The notes: generated by a model not told the origin, from the letters alone. DNA of 64,000 nucleotides from Pseudomonas putida (GCA_041071465.1 CP163498.1:1178001-1242000), one strand, 5' to 3'; numbered from the stretch's first letter, positions 1-8,873 are shown. Program-made: numbers and translations.

Positions 1-539
1 ACAACCAGTACGAAAGCAACCAGACCAACGACTCGGTGATCGCCCGCGGCGAAACTCGCCACCAGGGCATCGAGACCAGCGTGCGCTACGCGCTCGACGG
101 CCTGAGCCCCGCCCTGGCCGGTTTCGATGTGCATGCCAGCTATGCGTTCGTCGACGCCACTATCCGCGAGGACGGGCCGAACAAAGGCAACCAGGTGCCG
201 TTCTCGTCACGCCACAAGGGCAACCTGGGCGTGGGCTACACCGATGGCCCTTGGCAGCTGAACCTGGACGGCAGCTTCCAGAGCAGCCAGTACGCAGACA
301 ACGCCAACACCAGCACCGAAAGCGCCGACGGCAGCACCGGGCGCATTCCGGGCTACATGCTGGTCAGCACCCGCGCCGGGTACGACTTTGGCCCGCAGCT
401 GTCGAACCTGAAAGTGGCGGTTGGGGTGAAGAATCTGTTCAACCGCGAGTACTACACGCGCTCTTACGATGACAACAACAAAGGGAAGTACGTGGGTGAG
501 CCGCGTACCTTGTATGTGCAGACGTCGGTGGAATTCTGA
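1..539 (+). CDS. TonB-dependent siderophore receptor, FecA-like (C-terminal part)
   Basis: Only the last ~178 residues are in the window; the open frame begins at base 3 and the true start lies upstream. The visible part is the end of an outer-membrane beta-barrel, with alternating strands and turns, the family pattern NLFNREYYTRSYDD near the end, and a final segment GEPRTLYVQTSVEF. The last residue is phenylalanine, as expected for a barrel recognised by the Bam machinery. The GxPRTLY ending matches the FecA (ferric dicitrate) branch of TonB receptors, so uptake of a ferric-siderophore or ferric citrate is likely. The ligand cannot be read from this piece because the plug domain and any N-terminal signalling domain are outside the window. 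Confidence 0.85.
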   Translation, partial: NQYESNQTNDSVIARGETRHQGIETSVRYALDGLSPALAGFDVHASYAFVDATIREDGPNKGNQVPFSSRHKGNLGVGYTDGPWQLNLDGSFQSSQYADNANTSTESADGSTGRIPGYMLVSTRAGYDFGPQLSNLKVAVGVKNLFNREYYTRSYDDNNKGKYVGEPRTLYVQTSVEF

Positions 540-545
540 TCGACT

Positions 546-578
546 GCAAATGGGGGGCCGCTTTGCCGCCCCATTTGC
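546..578 (+). terminator. Stem-loop after the TonB receptor gene
   Basis: The arms GCAAATGGGG and CCCCATTTGC (10 bp, perfect) flank a short G/C-rich loop 6 bases after the receptor stop codon. There is no clean U-tract, only an A/T-rich stretch further on. It probably ends the receptor transcript. Confidence 0.6.
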
Positions 579-716
579 AACAAGACATTTATTTTCAAAA
601 AGGGCTTGAATTCGTTTCGTGGTTGCCTGACCTTAGAGTCAAGAGGCGCAGAAATTCCAAGGGTCTCAAGGGCCTAGGCGCGCCTCCATGCGAGCAAGCT
701 GAATAAGGATTGAATC

Positions 717-1064
717 ATGCAAATCCAGGTCAACAGCAGCAACCATTTCGAAGGCAACGCCCGGCTTGATCAGTGGGTCCGCAGCACACTGCAGAACTCG
801 CTGGAACGTTACGAAGAAGACCTCACCCGTATCGAGGTTCACCTGCGCGACGAGAACGGCGCCAAGCCCGGACCGCATGACAAACGCTGCCAGATGGAGG
901 CTCGCCCCAAAGGCCACCAACCGATTTCGGTGACCCACACCGCCACTTCGCTGGACCAGGCAGTGGACGGTGCAGCCACCAAGCTCAGCCACGCGCTGGA
1001 ACACTTCTACGGCAAGCTGCGCAGCAAGCGCGGCGCCCTGGAACTGAGTGACCCAGACGCCTGA
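717..1064 (+). CDS. HPF/RaiA-family ribosome-associated protein
   Basis: A 115-residue protein of the sigma-54 modulation/ribosome hibernation family. It starts with the typical strand MQIQVNSS and continues with a long helix (residues about 15-32), a second strand block with IEVHLRDENG, and a C-terminal helix. This is the beta-alpha-beta-beta-beta-alpha fold that binds the 30S decoding region. It is close in length to YfiA/RaiA and lacks the long-HPF dimerisation tail. It stands alone with its own terminator immediately downstream. A second family member, encoded near rpoN, is usual in Pseudomonas, so this one is probably an accessory stress or stationary-phase factor. The family is clear; the exact role is inferred. 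Confidence 0.8.
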   Translation: MQIQVNSSNHFEGNARLDQWVRSTLQNSLERYEEDLTRIEVHLRDENGAKPGPHDKRCQMEARPKGHQPISVTHTATSLDQAVDGAATKLSHALEHFYGKLRSKRGALELSDPDA

Positions 1065-1074
1065 TTGGCAATGC

Positions 1075-1104
1075 AAAACGCCCGGCCTAGAGCCGGGCGT
1101 TTTT
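1075..1104 (+). terminator. Rho-independent terminator of the HPF-like gene
   Basis: The stem ACGCCCGGC/GCCGGGCGT has a CTAGA-type loop and is followed by a T run (1100-1104), starting 10 bases after the stop codon. The A-tract before the stem would also allow some termination from the opposite strand. Confidence 0.85.
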
Positions 1105-1185
1105 ATTTGCAGCGATCAACGGCACTGAACCAACCCGCCGTTTTGCCAGTCAACTTCTGCACTCATTCGCTGCAGAAGCCTGAAC

Positions 1186-1476
1186 ATGAACAACCCATTC
1201 GAACTCATCAGTGCCGCATTTGCCCCCGAATACCGGGTCAACCTGAGCATCGAAAACCTCGATGGCAGCATCATGCTGACCCTGTCCGACGACGCAGGCG
1301 TGGTCGCCAAGCGCCTCATCACCCAGGCCCAGCGCAACGACCCGGTGCGCCTGCAGCGGGTAATCGACAGCATCCGCCTGGGCCTGGCCATCGAACTCAG
1401 CCAGAACCCCATGCAGGTGCTGGCCGCATTGACCCGCGATGCCCGCCACCACCCACGCCATGTCGTGGCCAACTGA
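1186..1476 (+). CDS. DUF3509 domain-containing protein
   Basis: A 96-residue protein with no signal peptide or membrane segment. It matches the small Pseudomonas-specific DUF3509 family: N-terminal MNNPFELISAAF, a strand-rich middle (VNLSIENLDGSIMLTLSD) and a helical C-terminal half. No function is established for the family. It is convergent with psiE, its stop codon lying 3 bases from the psiE stop. A cytoplasmic location is expected. Confidence 0.75.
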   Translation: MNNPFELISAAFAPEYRVNLSIENLDGSIMLTLSDDAGVVAKRLITQAQRNDPVRLQRVIDSIRLGLAIELSQNPMQVLAALTRDARHHPRHVVAN

Positions 1477-1479
1477 GGG

Positions 1480-1950
1480 CTACTTGCCCTCCTCCACTTC
1501 CTTGCCGTTGGCATCCAGCACCTTGGTCGAGGGGTAGCGGTACGAGGCGTAGCGCACCACCAGAATCGAGAAGGCCAGCAACAAGATGCCGCCGCACAGG
1601 TACAACAGCCCTTCGTCCGGCGCCTTGTGGTGCGAGACATCGCCGATCAGCAGACGGGTCAGCGCGGTAATCGCCACGTACAACAGGAAGCGGATCGGCA
1701 TGTGGTTGGTCTTGAAGTAGATACCGACCATCGCCCCCAGCTCCAGGTAGATGAACAGCAGCAGGATGTCATCGACACTGACCCCACCCTTGCCAAGCAT
1801 GTCCAGGAAGGTCACCACTGCCGCATAGGCGGTAATCGCGCCAATGCCGAACAGCGCCAGGTAATGGAAGGCCTCGACGCACAGGTTGCCCAGCGAGTCC
1901 GCCGAGCCGTGCAGGCCCTTGCGCAGCTTTTCTGCCCACTTGATGTTCAC
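1480..1950 (-). CDS. psiE: PsiE-family phosphate-starvation-inducible membrane protein
   Basis: A 156-residue inner-membrane protein with four predicted transmembrane helices (residues about 25-50, 60-80, 85-105 and 115-135) and the PsiE family core including LELGAMVGIYFKTNHMPIRFLLYVAITALTR-like segments. In E. coli psiE is induced by phosphate starvation through PhoB; its biochemical role is unknown. No convincing PHO box was seen upstream here, but a perfect inverted repeat lies about 36 bases before the start codon (1986-2003). The start is the ATG giving MNIKWAEKLRKG. The assignment to the family is strong; phosphate control is unproven here. Confidence 0.82.
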   Translation of the reverse strand: MNIKWAEKLRKGLHGSADSLGNLCVEAFHYLALFGIGAITAYAAVVTFLDMLGKGGVSVDDILLLFIYLELGAMVGIYFKTNHMPIRFLLYVAITALTRLLIGDVSHHKAPDEGLLYLCGGILLLAFSILVVRYASYRYPSTKVLDANGKEVEEGK

Positions 1951-1985
1951 GATGTTCCATTCCCCGATACGTCTTTAAGGATGAT

Positions 1986-2003
1986 GCGTCACCGATGTGA
2001 CGC
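1986..2003. promoter_or_regulatory. Inverted repeat upstream of psiE
   Basis: GCGTCAC-CGAT-GTGACGC is a perfect 7-bp inverted repeat with a 4-base spacer, 36 bases upstream of the psiE start codon. It could be an operator or a 5'UTR hairpin. It does not resemble the direct-repeat PHO box. No regulator can be named. Confidence 0.4.
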
Positions 2004-2124
2004 TTGTGCCATGCAGTTAAAGGGCCAGGCCCTTGGCTTGGAAGGCGACCGATTGCCGCAAGGCACCTGTGTACTAGGCTTTTGCCGTGAGAATCTGGTT
2101 GCGTGGTGATGGCAAATGCCATTA

Positions 2125-2140
2125 CTGTATATAGATACAG
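2125..2140 (+). promoter_or_regulatory. LexA (SOS) box of yebG
   Basis: CTGTATATAGATACAG matches the gammaproteobacterial LexA consensus CTG-N10-CAG with an A/T-alternating centre. It lies 41 bases upstream of the yebG start codon. yebG is a classical SOS gene in E. coli, so motif and gene support each other. Confidence 0.9.
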
Positions 2141-2181
2141 TAACCAGCAACACAACCAGCAAAAAGGCATAGAGGTGATGA

Positions 2182-2445
2182 ATGGCCGTCGAAGTGGTGT
2201 ACCGCAGCAGCCGCGACCCGGAGCGCTTGTTCATGGATAAGGCCGAAGCAGACCGTCACGACAAGATGCTCGAACTGGCCGAGCGCCTGGCCGAAGTGCT
2301 GCACAAGGCAGTGCCGTCGCTGAGCGAGCAACAGGTCGAGGAAGCCGGTATCTACATGGCCAAGAACCGCGATGTGTTCGCTCGGGCCTTCAAAAGCCAG
2401 CCGGATGCCCTGGCCGAGTTGCTAGAGGGTGGCGCTGCCGAGTGA
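2182..2445 (+). CDS. yebG: YebG-family DNA damage-inducible protein
   Basis: An 87-residue protein beginning MAVEVVYRSSRDPERLFM, the hallmark of the YebG family, followed by helical segments ending in GGAAE. The start codon is preceded by AGAGGTGATG. The upstream LexA box indicates induction by DNA damage. E. coli YebG is a small SOS protein of uncertain molecular function. It is a single-gene transcript here, with a REP-like hairpin just after the stop. Confidence 0.9.
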   Translation: MAVEVVYRSSRDPERLFMDKAEADRHDKMLELAERLAEVLHKAVPSLSEQQVEEAGIYMAKNRDVFARAFKSQPDALAELLEGGAAE

Positions 2446-2459
2446 TAGCGACGTTGCTG

Positions 2460-2481
2460 CTTCGCGGGTAAACCCGCGAAG
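2460..2481. repeat. P. putida REP-type palindrome
   Basis: CTTCGCGGGTAAACCCGCGAAG is a near-perfect palindrome carrying the TTCGCGGGTAAACCCGC core of the P. putida 35-bp REP sequence. It lies between the convergent yebG and leucine dehydrogenase genes. Related copies in this window are at 18911 and 27641. Confidence 0.8.
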
Positions 2482-2506
2482 AGGCCAGTAGAGCCAACAT
2501 CAACAG

Positions 2507-3525
2507 TCAGCCGTAGAGCAACCGCTCCGCCAACATCTGCGCCACCCGCGCCGGCGAACGTTTTTCCGCCTGCGCATGGCCAAACACTTCGGTCAGCCGT
2601 GACGGTATCCGCGCCAGGTGCGCGGTGATGGTGCCCAGGTCCTCGCCACGATGGGTCAGCGCCACGTAGATCAGCCCACCGGCATTGATAACGTAGTCAG
2701 GCGCATACAGTATCCCCGCGACTCCAGCTGGTCTGCCACCTGCAAGGTGGTCAGCTGGTTGTTGGCCGCCCCCGCCACTGCCGCGCAACGCAGTTGCATC
2801 ACGCTCTGCCCGTTCAGCACCGGCCCCACACCGCAGGGGGCGAAGATGTCGCAAGGGGTACTGATCAGTGCATCGTTGGTCACAGGCTTGGCATCGAACT
2901 GTTCCATCGCCAGCCGCACCCGCCCGGGGTCCAGGTCGCTGACCAGCAGTTCCGCGCCCACCGCATGCAGTTGCTCGGCCAGTGCATAACCGACATTACC
3001 CAACCCCTGCACCGCCACCCGCAGGCCCCTGAGGTCATCGCTGCCCAGGCGGAACGAGGTCGTGGCGCGGATGCCAGCGAACACCCCCATCGCCGCATGC
3101 GGCGAAGGGTCGCCCGAGGCAGTGGTGCTGGTCACATGGGGAGTACTCTGGGCGATGCAGTCCATGTCCAGGGTCGAGGTGCCGCTGTCCACGGCGATGA
3201 TGAAGCGCCCATGCAAGGTATCGATGAAGCGGCCAAAGGCCTCGAACAGCGCGGCACGGTTTTCCACGTGCGGGTTGCGCATGATCACCGCCTTGCCGCC
3301 ACCTAGCGGCAAGCCGGCCAATGCCGCCTTGTAGCTCATACCTTGGGCCAGGCGAATGGCGTCGGTCATGGCACTTTCGTCATCGGCGTAAGGCAGGTAG
3401 CGGCAACCGCCCATGGCCGGGCCCAGGTGCTCACTGTGGATCGCCACCACCGCCTTAAGGCCCGTAGGTGGGTCGTTGAACAAATGCAGTGACTGGGTCC
3501 GGGTACTTTGCATCAGTGCGAACAT
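2507..3525 (-). pseudogene. ldh: Glu/Leu/Phe/Val dehydrogenase (leucine dehydrogenase), frameshifted
   Basis: The N-terminal ~270 residues read from the ATG at 3525 and contain the dehydrogenase motif GLPLGGGKAVI (catalytic lysine) and the Rossmann motif VQGLGNVG. The NAD-dependent enzyme deaminates branched-chain amino acids to 2-oxoacids. At 2714-2717 the frame breaks. The natural continuation LESRG-ILYAPDYVINAGGLI is found one frame over, through to the stop at 2507. One G missing from a run of five (CCCC on the + strand where CCCCC is expected) restores the whole protein (~339 residues). Both parts look under coding constraint, so a sequencing error is at least as likely as a real mutation. 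It stands opposite the SirB1-family gene. Confidence 0.85.
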
Positions 3526-3649
3526 CGACAGGCTCCCCCACGAGGTGCTCCTTCCAGTATAGGCACGGCCCCGGCATTGACGCCGCCGCCGGACCACTGG
3601 ACGAAACCACGCGTCACAGCTAATACTCAAACGTGTGTGGAGATGCCCC

Positions 3650-4456
3650 ATGAAGCCACGTCAAGCCTGCCTGGCCTGCCTGGAACGCGAGCCTGTCGCC
3701 CTGCTGGAAGCCGCATTGTGGATTGCCGCCGAGCACGATCGTAGTGTCGAGCCCGCGGCCAGCCTTGCCACCCTGAACGAGCTGCAGCGCGAGATAAGCG
3801 CCAACCTGCCGATGCTGCCAGTGTGCGAACTGGCCCAGCCACTGCTGCGCCAACTGATTGCGCTGGGCTTTCAGCAGGATGAATACCACCCGTTACGCCC
3901 GCATGCGGCGATGATGGACAAAGTACTGCAGCGCCGCCGCGGCCAACCGCTGACCCTGGCCATTCTTTCCCTGGAGCTGGCCCGGCGCTTGTCCATACCG
4001 CTGGAGGGCGTGGGCTTTCCTGGCCATTTCTTGCTGCGCGTGCCGGGTGCCGACCACCTGCTCGACCCCTGTGGCGGTCGGCGCTTGTACCCGAGTGACT
4101 GCCGCGAACTGCTGGCACGCCAGTTTGGCCCGCATGTGGCGCTGACGGCAGAGCACATGCGCAGCGCTACGCCGCTGCAGATGCTGCAACGCCTGTCGCG
4201 CAACCTGCGTCAACTGCACATCAGCAACGATGACCACCTGGCCGCGTTGATCGACGCCGAGCGGGTCATGCAGTTGGGCCCGGTGCAAGTCAGCGATTAC
4301 GTGACCCGCGCTTCGCTCTACCAACAACTGGATTGCCCGCAGGCCGAGCGCTTCGACCTGGAGCATGCGTTGCTGCTGACGGAAGACCCGGTCCAGCGCC
4401 TGAAGCTGTCCGAGCGAATCGGCAAGCTTCCGGCGGCAAACCGTTCACTTCACTGA
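3650..4456 (+). CDS. SirB1-family protein (transglutaminase-like core plus TPR-like tail)
   Basis: A 268-residue cytoplasmic protein. The ATG at 3650 has TGGAGA upstream and gives MKPRQACLACLERE. Residues about 80-150 carry the Transglut_core2 signature: RRGQPLTLAILSLELARRL followed by GFPGHFLLR and a DPCGGRR block. The C-terminal part is helical, resembling tetratricopeptide repeats. Related proteins (SirB1/YchA) have no firmly established activity. The gene overlaps the 3' end of maiA by 7 bases in convergent orientation. Confidence 0.78.
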   Translation: MKPRQACLACLEREPVALLEAALWIAAEHDRSVEPAASLATLNELQREISANLPMLPVCELAQPLLRQLIALGFQQDEYHPLRPHAAMMDKVLQRRRGQPLTLAILSLELARRLSIPLEGVGFPGHFLLRVPGADHLLDPCGGRRLYPSDCRELLARQFGPHVALTAEHMRSATPLQMLQRLSRNLRQLHISNDDHLAALIDAERVMQLGPVQVSDYVTRASLYQQLDCPQAERFDLEHALLLTEDPVQRLKLSERIGKLPAANRSLH

Positions 4457-5082
4457 GCCGGGCTGTCCGGCTGCTGGGCGGGGTGGGCCTTGGCGAACGC
4501 CGGGTGCGCGGCCGCCAGTGCGGCAACCCGCAGGATGCGCGGGAAGCTGTCGAGGTCGATGTTGAAGCGCTCGGCCGCATACAACTGCGGGATCAGGTAC
4601 ACATCCGCCAACCCAGGCGTATCGCCAAAGCAGAAGCCGTGATCGCCAATCAGTCGCTCCACTGCTGCCAGCCCCTGGCTTATCCAGTAACCGATCCACT
4701 GATTGACCTGCCCTTCGTCCTGACCCGCCTGGCGCAGCCGGTTGAGCACGCTGACGTTGTGCAACGGGTGAATGTCGCAGCCGATGATTGCCGCCACACC
4801 ACGCACCTTTGCCCTTTCCACGGCCGTGGTCGGTAGCAACGCAGGTTGTGGATAAACCTCTTCCAGGTACTCGATGATGGCTGGCGACTGCACCAGCAAC
4901 TCACCGCCGTCAGTGCGCAAGGCTGGCACGCGGCCCTGCGGGTTGACGGCGGTATAGTCCGCACCGCGCTGCTCCCCCTGCAGCAGGTTGACTGGCAGGG
5001 ACTGGTAAGCCAGCCCCTTCAATGCCAAGGCAATGCGCACCCGGTAGGACGAGGTGGAACGGTAATAGGTGTACAGCTCCAT
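4450..5082 (-). CDS. maiA: Maleylacetoacetate isomerase
   Basis: A 210-residue zeta-class glutathione transferase. The N-terminal thioredoxin-like domain begins MELYTYYRSTSSYRVRIALALKG; its STSSYRVRIAL motif binds glutathione and corresponds to the family's SSxSWRVRIAL. The C-terminal helical domain carries the family's GDxPGLADVYLIPQ-like motif. It converts maleylacetoacetate to fumarylacetoacetate, the second-to-last step of tyrosine/phenylalanine breakdown. It is the third gene of the hmgA-fah-maiA operon; its start lies 12 bases after the fah stop codon. Confidence 0.95.
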   Translation of the reverse strand: MELYTYYRSTSSYRVRIALALKGLAYQSLPVNLLQGEQRGADYTAVNPQGRVPALRTDGGELLVQSPAIIEYLEEVYPQPALLPTTAVERAKVRGVAAIIGCDIHPLHNVSVLNRLRQAGQDEGQVNQWIGYWISQGLAAVERLIGDHGFCFGDTPGLADVYLIPQLYAAERFNIDLDSFPRILRVAALAAAHPAFAKAHPAQQPDSPAQ

Positions 5083-5094
5083 GCCCCTGCCTCC

Positions 5095-6385
5095 TTAGTT
5101 GGCCGCGATGACCGTGCCACGGCATTCGCCGAAGCCGATGCTGGCTACGCCGTCACGCGTGCAGCGGGCACGCAGGATAATTTCGTCGCCGTCTTCGAGG
5201 AACTTGCGCACCTCGCCGCTGGCCAGCTCAATCGGCAGCTTGCCGCCTTCGGTGATCTCCAGCAGGCTGCCGAACGAACCCGGCGTAGCACCCGACAGCG
5301 TGCCCGAACCGAACAGGTCGCCCGGCTGCAGCTGGCAGCCGTTGACGCTGTGGTGCGCCACCAACTGCGCCACGGTCCAGTACATGCTGCGGGTGTTGCT
5401 CAGGGTCAGGCGGTGCGGGGCAACACCTTGCTCGCGCATGCGCTCGGTCAGCAGCAACACTTCGAGTTCAATATCGAATGCACCGGCGGCCTGGTCACGC
5501 TTGTCCAGCAGGTACGACAGCGGCTGCGGGTCGCCTTCCGGGCGTGCAGGCTGGGCGCAGCGGAACGGCTCCAGCGCTTCGGCGGTAACCACCCAGGGCG
5601 ATATGCTGGTGATGAAACTCTTGGACAGGAACGGCCCCAATGGCTGGTATTCCCATGCCTGGATATCGCGCGCCGACCAGTCGTTGAGCAGGCACAGGCC
5701 CGCTACGTGTTCGGCGGCATCGCCAACCGGGATCGCCTGGCCCATGTCATTGCCCTGGCCAATCCAGATGCCCAGTTCCAGTTCGTAGTCCAGGCGTGCG
5801 CATGGGCCGAAACTTGGCTCGGTGTGCCCAGCCGGGAGGGTCTGGCCTTTTGGCCGGCGTACATCGGTGCCGGACGGGCGAATGGTCGAGGCACGGCCGT
5901 GATAACCGATCGGCACATATTTGTAGTTGGGCAGCAGCGGGTTGTCGGGGCGGAAAGCTTGCCCACGTTCTTGGCGTGCTCGATGCCTACGTAGAAGTCG
6001 GTGTAGTCCCGACCTGCGCTGGCACATGCAGTTGGCAGTCGCTGGCTGGATACAGTGCCGGCTGCAGAGCAGCCTGGTGCTCGCTGTGCTCGCCAAGCAG
6101 CACCTGCAGACGCTCGCGCAGGGCGACACGGGCGCTGCGGCCCAATGCGAAGTAAGCGTTCAGTGCCCCACCCCGAGTAGCCTCGACGGCGGCCTTGGCT
6201 TCCCCCGCGAACAGGCCGGCGGCCAACACCGCTTCCAGGTCGAGGATCGCGTCGCCGATGGCCACGCCACAGCGCCGGGCTTCACCCGGCCGGCTGAAGA
6301 TGCCCAATGGCAGGTTCTGCAGCGGGAAGTCGCTGTGCCCGTTGGCGTGCTCGACCCAGCTACGGGCATTGGCAGTGTGGTTCAT
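5095..6385 (-). pseudogene. fah: Fumarylacetoacetase, two single-base frameshifts
   Basis: The protein starts MNHTANARSWVEHANGHSDF at 6385 and is collinear with fumarylacetoacetase (~430 residues). This enzyme cleaves fumarylacetoacetate to fumarate and acetoacetate, ending the homogentisate pathway. The frame is lost at 6008-6010: VPAQVG should continue DYTDFYVGIEHAKNVGKL, which is one frame over. It shifts again at 5954-5956, after which FRPDNPLLPNYKYVPIGYHG runs normally to the stop. Each site is explained by one missing base, a G in a G run and a T in a T run. Downstream catalytic motifs are intact: YELELGIWIGQGN and DWSARDIQAWEYQPLGPF. Two independent slips in 55 bases of an essential pathway gene suggest sequence error. 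Confidence 0.88.
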
Positions 6386-6388
6386 CGG

Positions 6389-7690
6389 TTATCTCCGGTT
6401 CGGGTTGAAGGTGCTTGGCAAGGTTGCCCAGCAACTATCGTAGTCGGCCTGCAATTGCGGGCATTCAAGGGCTTGCAGGCTCGGGCGCAGCACCTGGCTG
6501 GTCTCGAACATGAAGGCCATGGTGTTGTCGATCTTGTGCGGCGCCAGGTCGGCGGCAATGGCTTTTTCGCAGGTTTCGGCGTCGGGGCCGTGGGCGCTCA
6601 TCACGCCGTGCAGCGAGGCACCGCCAGGCAGGAAGCCCTCGGCCTTGGCGTCGTAGGCACCATTGATCAAGCCCATGAACTCGTTCATCAGGTTGCGGTG
6701 GAACCATGGCGGGCGGAAGGTGTTCTCGGCCACCATCCAGCGTGGCGGGAAGATCACGAAGTCCATGTTGGCCAGGCCATGCACGCTGGTCGGCGAGGTC
6801 AGCACGGTGAAGATCGAAGGGTCCGGGTGGTCGAAACTGACGGTGCCGATGGTATTGAAGCGGCGCAGGTCGTATTTGTACGGCACGTTGCTGCCGTGCC
6901 AGGCCACCACGTCCAGCGGCGAGTGCTGCAGCTCGCAAGCCCAGTGTTCGCCCAGGAATTTCTGCACCAGTTGCACCGGCGCTTCGGCCTCTTCGTAGTG
7001 CGCCACCGGGGTGAGGAAATCGCGTGGGTTGGCCAGGCCATTGCTGCCGATCGGGCCCAGGTCTGGAATACGCAGCGGCGCGCCGTGGTTTTCGGCGATG
7101 TAGCCACGGGCCTGGCCGTCGAGCAGTTCCACACGGAACTTCATGCCACGCGGGATCACCGCAATTTCAAGCGGCTCGACTTCCATTACGCCCAGTTCAG
7201 TGGCAATGCGCAGGCGGCCCTGTTCCGGTACCAGCAAAAGTTCACCGTCGGCGTTGAAGAACACCCGCTCCATGGAACGGTTGGCGCGGTAGATGTAGAT
7301 GCTCACGCCAGCCGGTTTTTCCGCTGCGGCGTTGGCCACCATGGGCAACCAGCCCTCGATGAAATCGGTCGGTTCGGCGGGAATCGGCTGTGGGCTCCAA
7401 CGCAGGCGGTTGGGGTTGATGCCCCCCAGCGGCCCGCTCAGCGGCTGACGCGCCAGGCGCTCGAAACGAGGGTGCAAGGCAGACGGGCGAATGCGATACA
7501 GCCAGGTGCGACGCAGCTCGCTGCGGGCCATGGTGAACGCCGTGCCCGAGAGCAGCTCGGCATACAGCCCATAGGGTGCCTTCTGTGGCGAGTTCTGCCC
7601 GACCGGCAAGGCCCCTGGCAGCGCTTCGCTGGCAAACTCGTTGCCGAAGCCGCTGAGGTAGTGAAGGTCGGGTGAGGTGTCGCGATTCAT
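6389..7690 (-). CDS. hmgA: Homogentisate 1,2-dioxygenase
   Basis: A 433-residue Fe(II) dioxygenase that opens the ring of homogentisate to maleylacetoacetate. The N-terminus carries [20 protein letters not shown], a family signature. The C-terminal jelly-roll carries the metal ligands in [16 protein letters not shown] (His and Glu) and [12 protein letters not shown] (His). Length and motifs match intact family members. It is first in hmgA-fah-maiA, with 3 bases between its stop and the fah start. The 168-bp gap to divergent hmgR contains a 17-bp palindrome that should be the HmgR operator. Homogentisate released from the inactive enzyme would give brown pyomelanin, a simple phenotype. Confidence 0.97.
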   Translation of the reverse strand: MNRDTSPDLHYLSGFGNEFASEALPGALPVGQNSPQKAPYGLYAELLSGTAFTMARSELRRTWLYRIRPSALHPRFERLARQPLSGPLGGINPNRLRWSPQPIPAEPTDFIEGWLPMVANAAAEKPAGVSIYIYRANRSMERVFFNADGELLLVPEQGRLRIATELGVMEVEPLEIAVIPRGMKFRVELLDGQARGYIAENHGAPLRIPDLGPIGSNGLANPRDFLTPVAHYEEAEAPVQLVQKFLGEHWACELQHSPLDVVAWHGSNVPYKYDLRRFNTIGTVSFDHPDPSIFTVLTSPTSVHGLANMDFVIFPPRWMVAENTFRPPWFHRNLMNEFMGLINGAYDAKAEGFLPGGASLHGVMSAHGPDAETCEKAIAADLAPHKIDNTMAFMFETSQVLRPSLQALECPQLQADYDSCWATLPSTFNPNRR

Positions 7691-7775
7691 CGATGCCTCC
7701 GGGCTCTGGCCGAGCCGTTGCGGGCAGCTGGCTGCTGGCCCGATGTGGGGTGGCAGCGCGTCTGCATTGTTTTTA

Positions 7776-7792
7776 TCGTAATCAGATTACGA
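7776..7792. promoter_or_regulatory. HmgR operator palindrome between hmgA and hmgR
   Basis: TCGTAATCAGATTACGA is a perfect 8-bp inverted repeat around one central base. It lies 84 bases upstream of hmgA and 67 bases upstream of hmgR. A further CGTAATT half-site follows at about 7797. The published P. putida HmgR operator is described as a 17-bp palindrome in this interval. IclR-family repressors bind such sites and here would be released by homogentisate. Confidence 0.85.
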
Positions 7793-7858
7793 ATAACGTA
7801 ATTTGCTCCACGCATGGCGTCAAGCTATAAAGGCCCGACTTGAAGAATCCAGAAGAAG

Positions 7859-8647
7859 ATGTCCATGACCAAAGCCAGCTCCCCCGCCGACAACGGCAAG
7901 CAGAAAGTCCGCTCGGCGGAGGTCGGCACCGACATCCTCAAGGCCCTTGCCGAGTTGTCCCCGTCCACCTCGCTGTCACGCCTGGCGGAACATGTGCAAA
8001 TGCCGGCAAGCAAAGTGCACCGTTACCTGCAAGCGCTGATCGCCAGCGGCTTTGCCGAACAGGATGCCGCCACCAACCATTACGGCCTGGGACGCGAGGC
8101 ATTGCGGGTGGGGCTGGCGGCGCTGGGCAGCATCGATGTGCTGAAAACTGCCGCACTGCCGCTGTCGCAACTGCGCGACGAACTTAACGAGAGCTGCTTC
8201 ATTGCCGTGTGGGGCAACCAGGGCGCGACCGTGGTCAGCATTGAACCGGCGGTGCGTGCAGTTACCGTGGTGACGCAGATGGGCTCGGTGCTGCCGCTGC
8301 TCACCTCCTCCACCGGCCTGGTGTTCGCCGCCTACCTGCCCGAGCGCGAAACCGTCGAGTTGCGTGACCGCGAACTGGCCGCCCTGCAGCACCACGCCGA
8401 CGATTACCAGCCGGTGCTGGCAGGCATTCGCGAACGTGGCCTGCACCATGTGCACGGCCTGCTGATGCCGGGCGTGGACGCCCTGTCGGCGCCGGTGTTC
8501 AATGCCATGGGGCAGGTGGCGGCGGTGATGACCGTGGTCGGGCCGACTTCGATCTTCCACGCCGACGAACATGGCCCAGCGGCGCAACGGCTACTGGCGG
8601 CAGCGCGGGAAACCAGCTGGCGCATGGGCTATTCGCCCGCTACCTGA
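7859..8647 (+). CDS. hmgR: IclR-family repressor of the homogentisate operon
   Basis: A 262-residue IclR regulator. It has an N-terminal winged helix (residues about 22-80, including SLSRLAEHVQMPASKVHRYLQ), a linker helix, and a C-terminal effector domain ending in AARETSWRMGY. The effector is expected to be homogentisate. It is divergent from hmgA with the palindromic operator in between, so autoregulation is likely. The ATG at 7859 follows AGAAGAAG; a second in-frame ATG at 7865 is equally possible. Confidence 0.93.
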   Translation: MSMTKASSPADNGKQKVRSAEVGTDILKALAELSPSTSLSRLAEHVQMPASKVHRYLQALIASGFAEQDAATNHYGLGREALRVGLAALGSIDVLKTAALPLSQLRDELNESCFIAVWGNQGATVVSIEPAVRAVTVVTQMGSVLPLLTSSTGLVFAAYLPERETVELRDRELAALQHHADDYQPVLAGIRERGLHHVHGLLMPGVDALSAPVFNAMGQVAAVMTVVGPTSIFHADEHGPAAQRLLAAARETSWRMGYSPAT

Positions 8648-8826
8648 GCGCTAGCGGCACTATTGCCCGATACGTAAAGGTGAATGTCATAAGCAGCTAT
8701 TTTTCCCAGCGGATCAAGCGCTTATTCTTAACTCACTGGCCGGCATGAAGGGCTCTCCCCCCGCCTTTCAGGCCTGCGAGGTTCACCGACGTAGATTTTG
8801 AAGCTCCTTGATCTAACGTCTCGATT
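8648..8826 (+). other. hmgR 3' region, possible small RNA
   Basis: There are 179 bases between the hmgR stop and a strong terminator at 8827, with no open frame of note. The segment may be an hmgR 3'UTR or an independent small transcript. The stretch TTGCCCGATACGTAAAGG near 8663 could form a weak promoter. No known sRNA family was recognised. Confidence 0.25.
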
Positions 8827-8856
8827 GGCCGCTGCGGCTTGCAGCGGCCTTTTTTA
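8827..8856 (+). terminator. Rho-independent terminator downstream of hmgR
   Basis: GGCCGCTGC and GCAGCGGCC form a perfect 9-bp stem around GGCTT, followed by six T residues. It sits 180 bases after hmgR and 18 bases before the end of the convergent SDR gene. Confidence 0.9.
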
Positions 8857-8873
8857 TTTGAGCGGATAAATCT

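Noticed and set aside
5927..7675. 582-codon open frame on the + strand opposite hmgA
   Set aside because: Shadow of hmgA and the start of fah; hmgA is unmistakable by its iron-ligand motifs.
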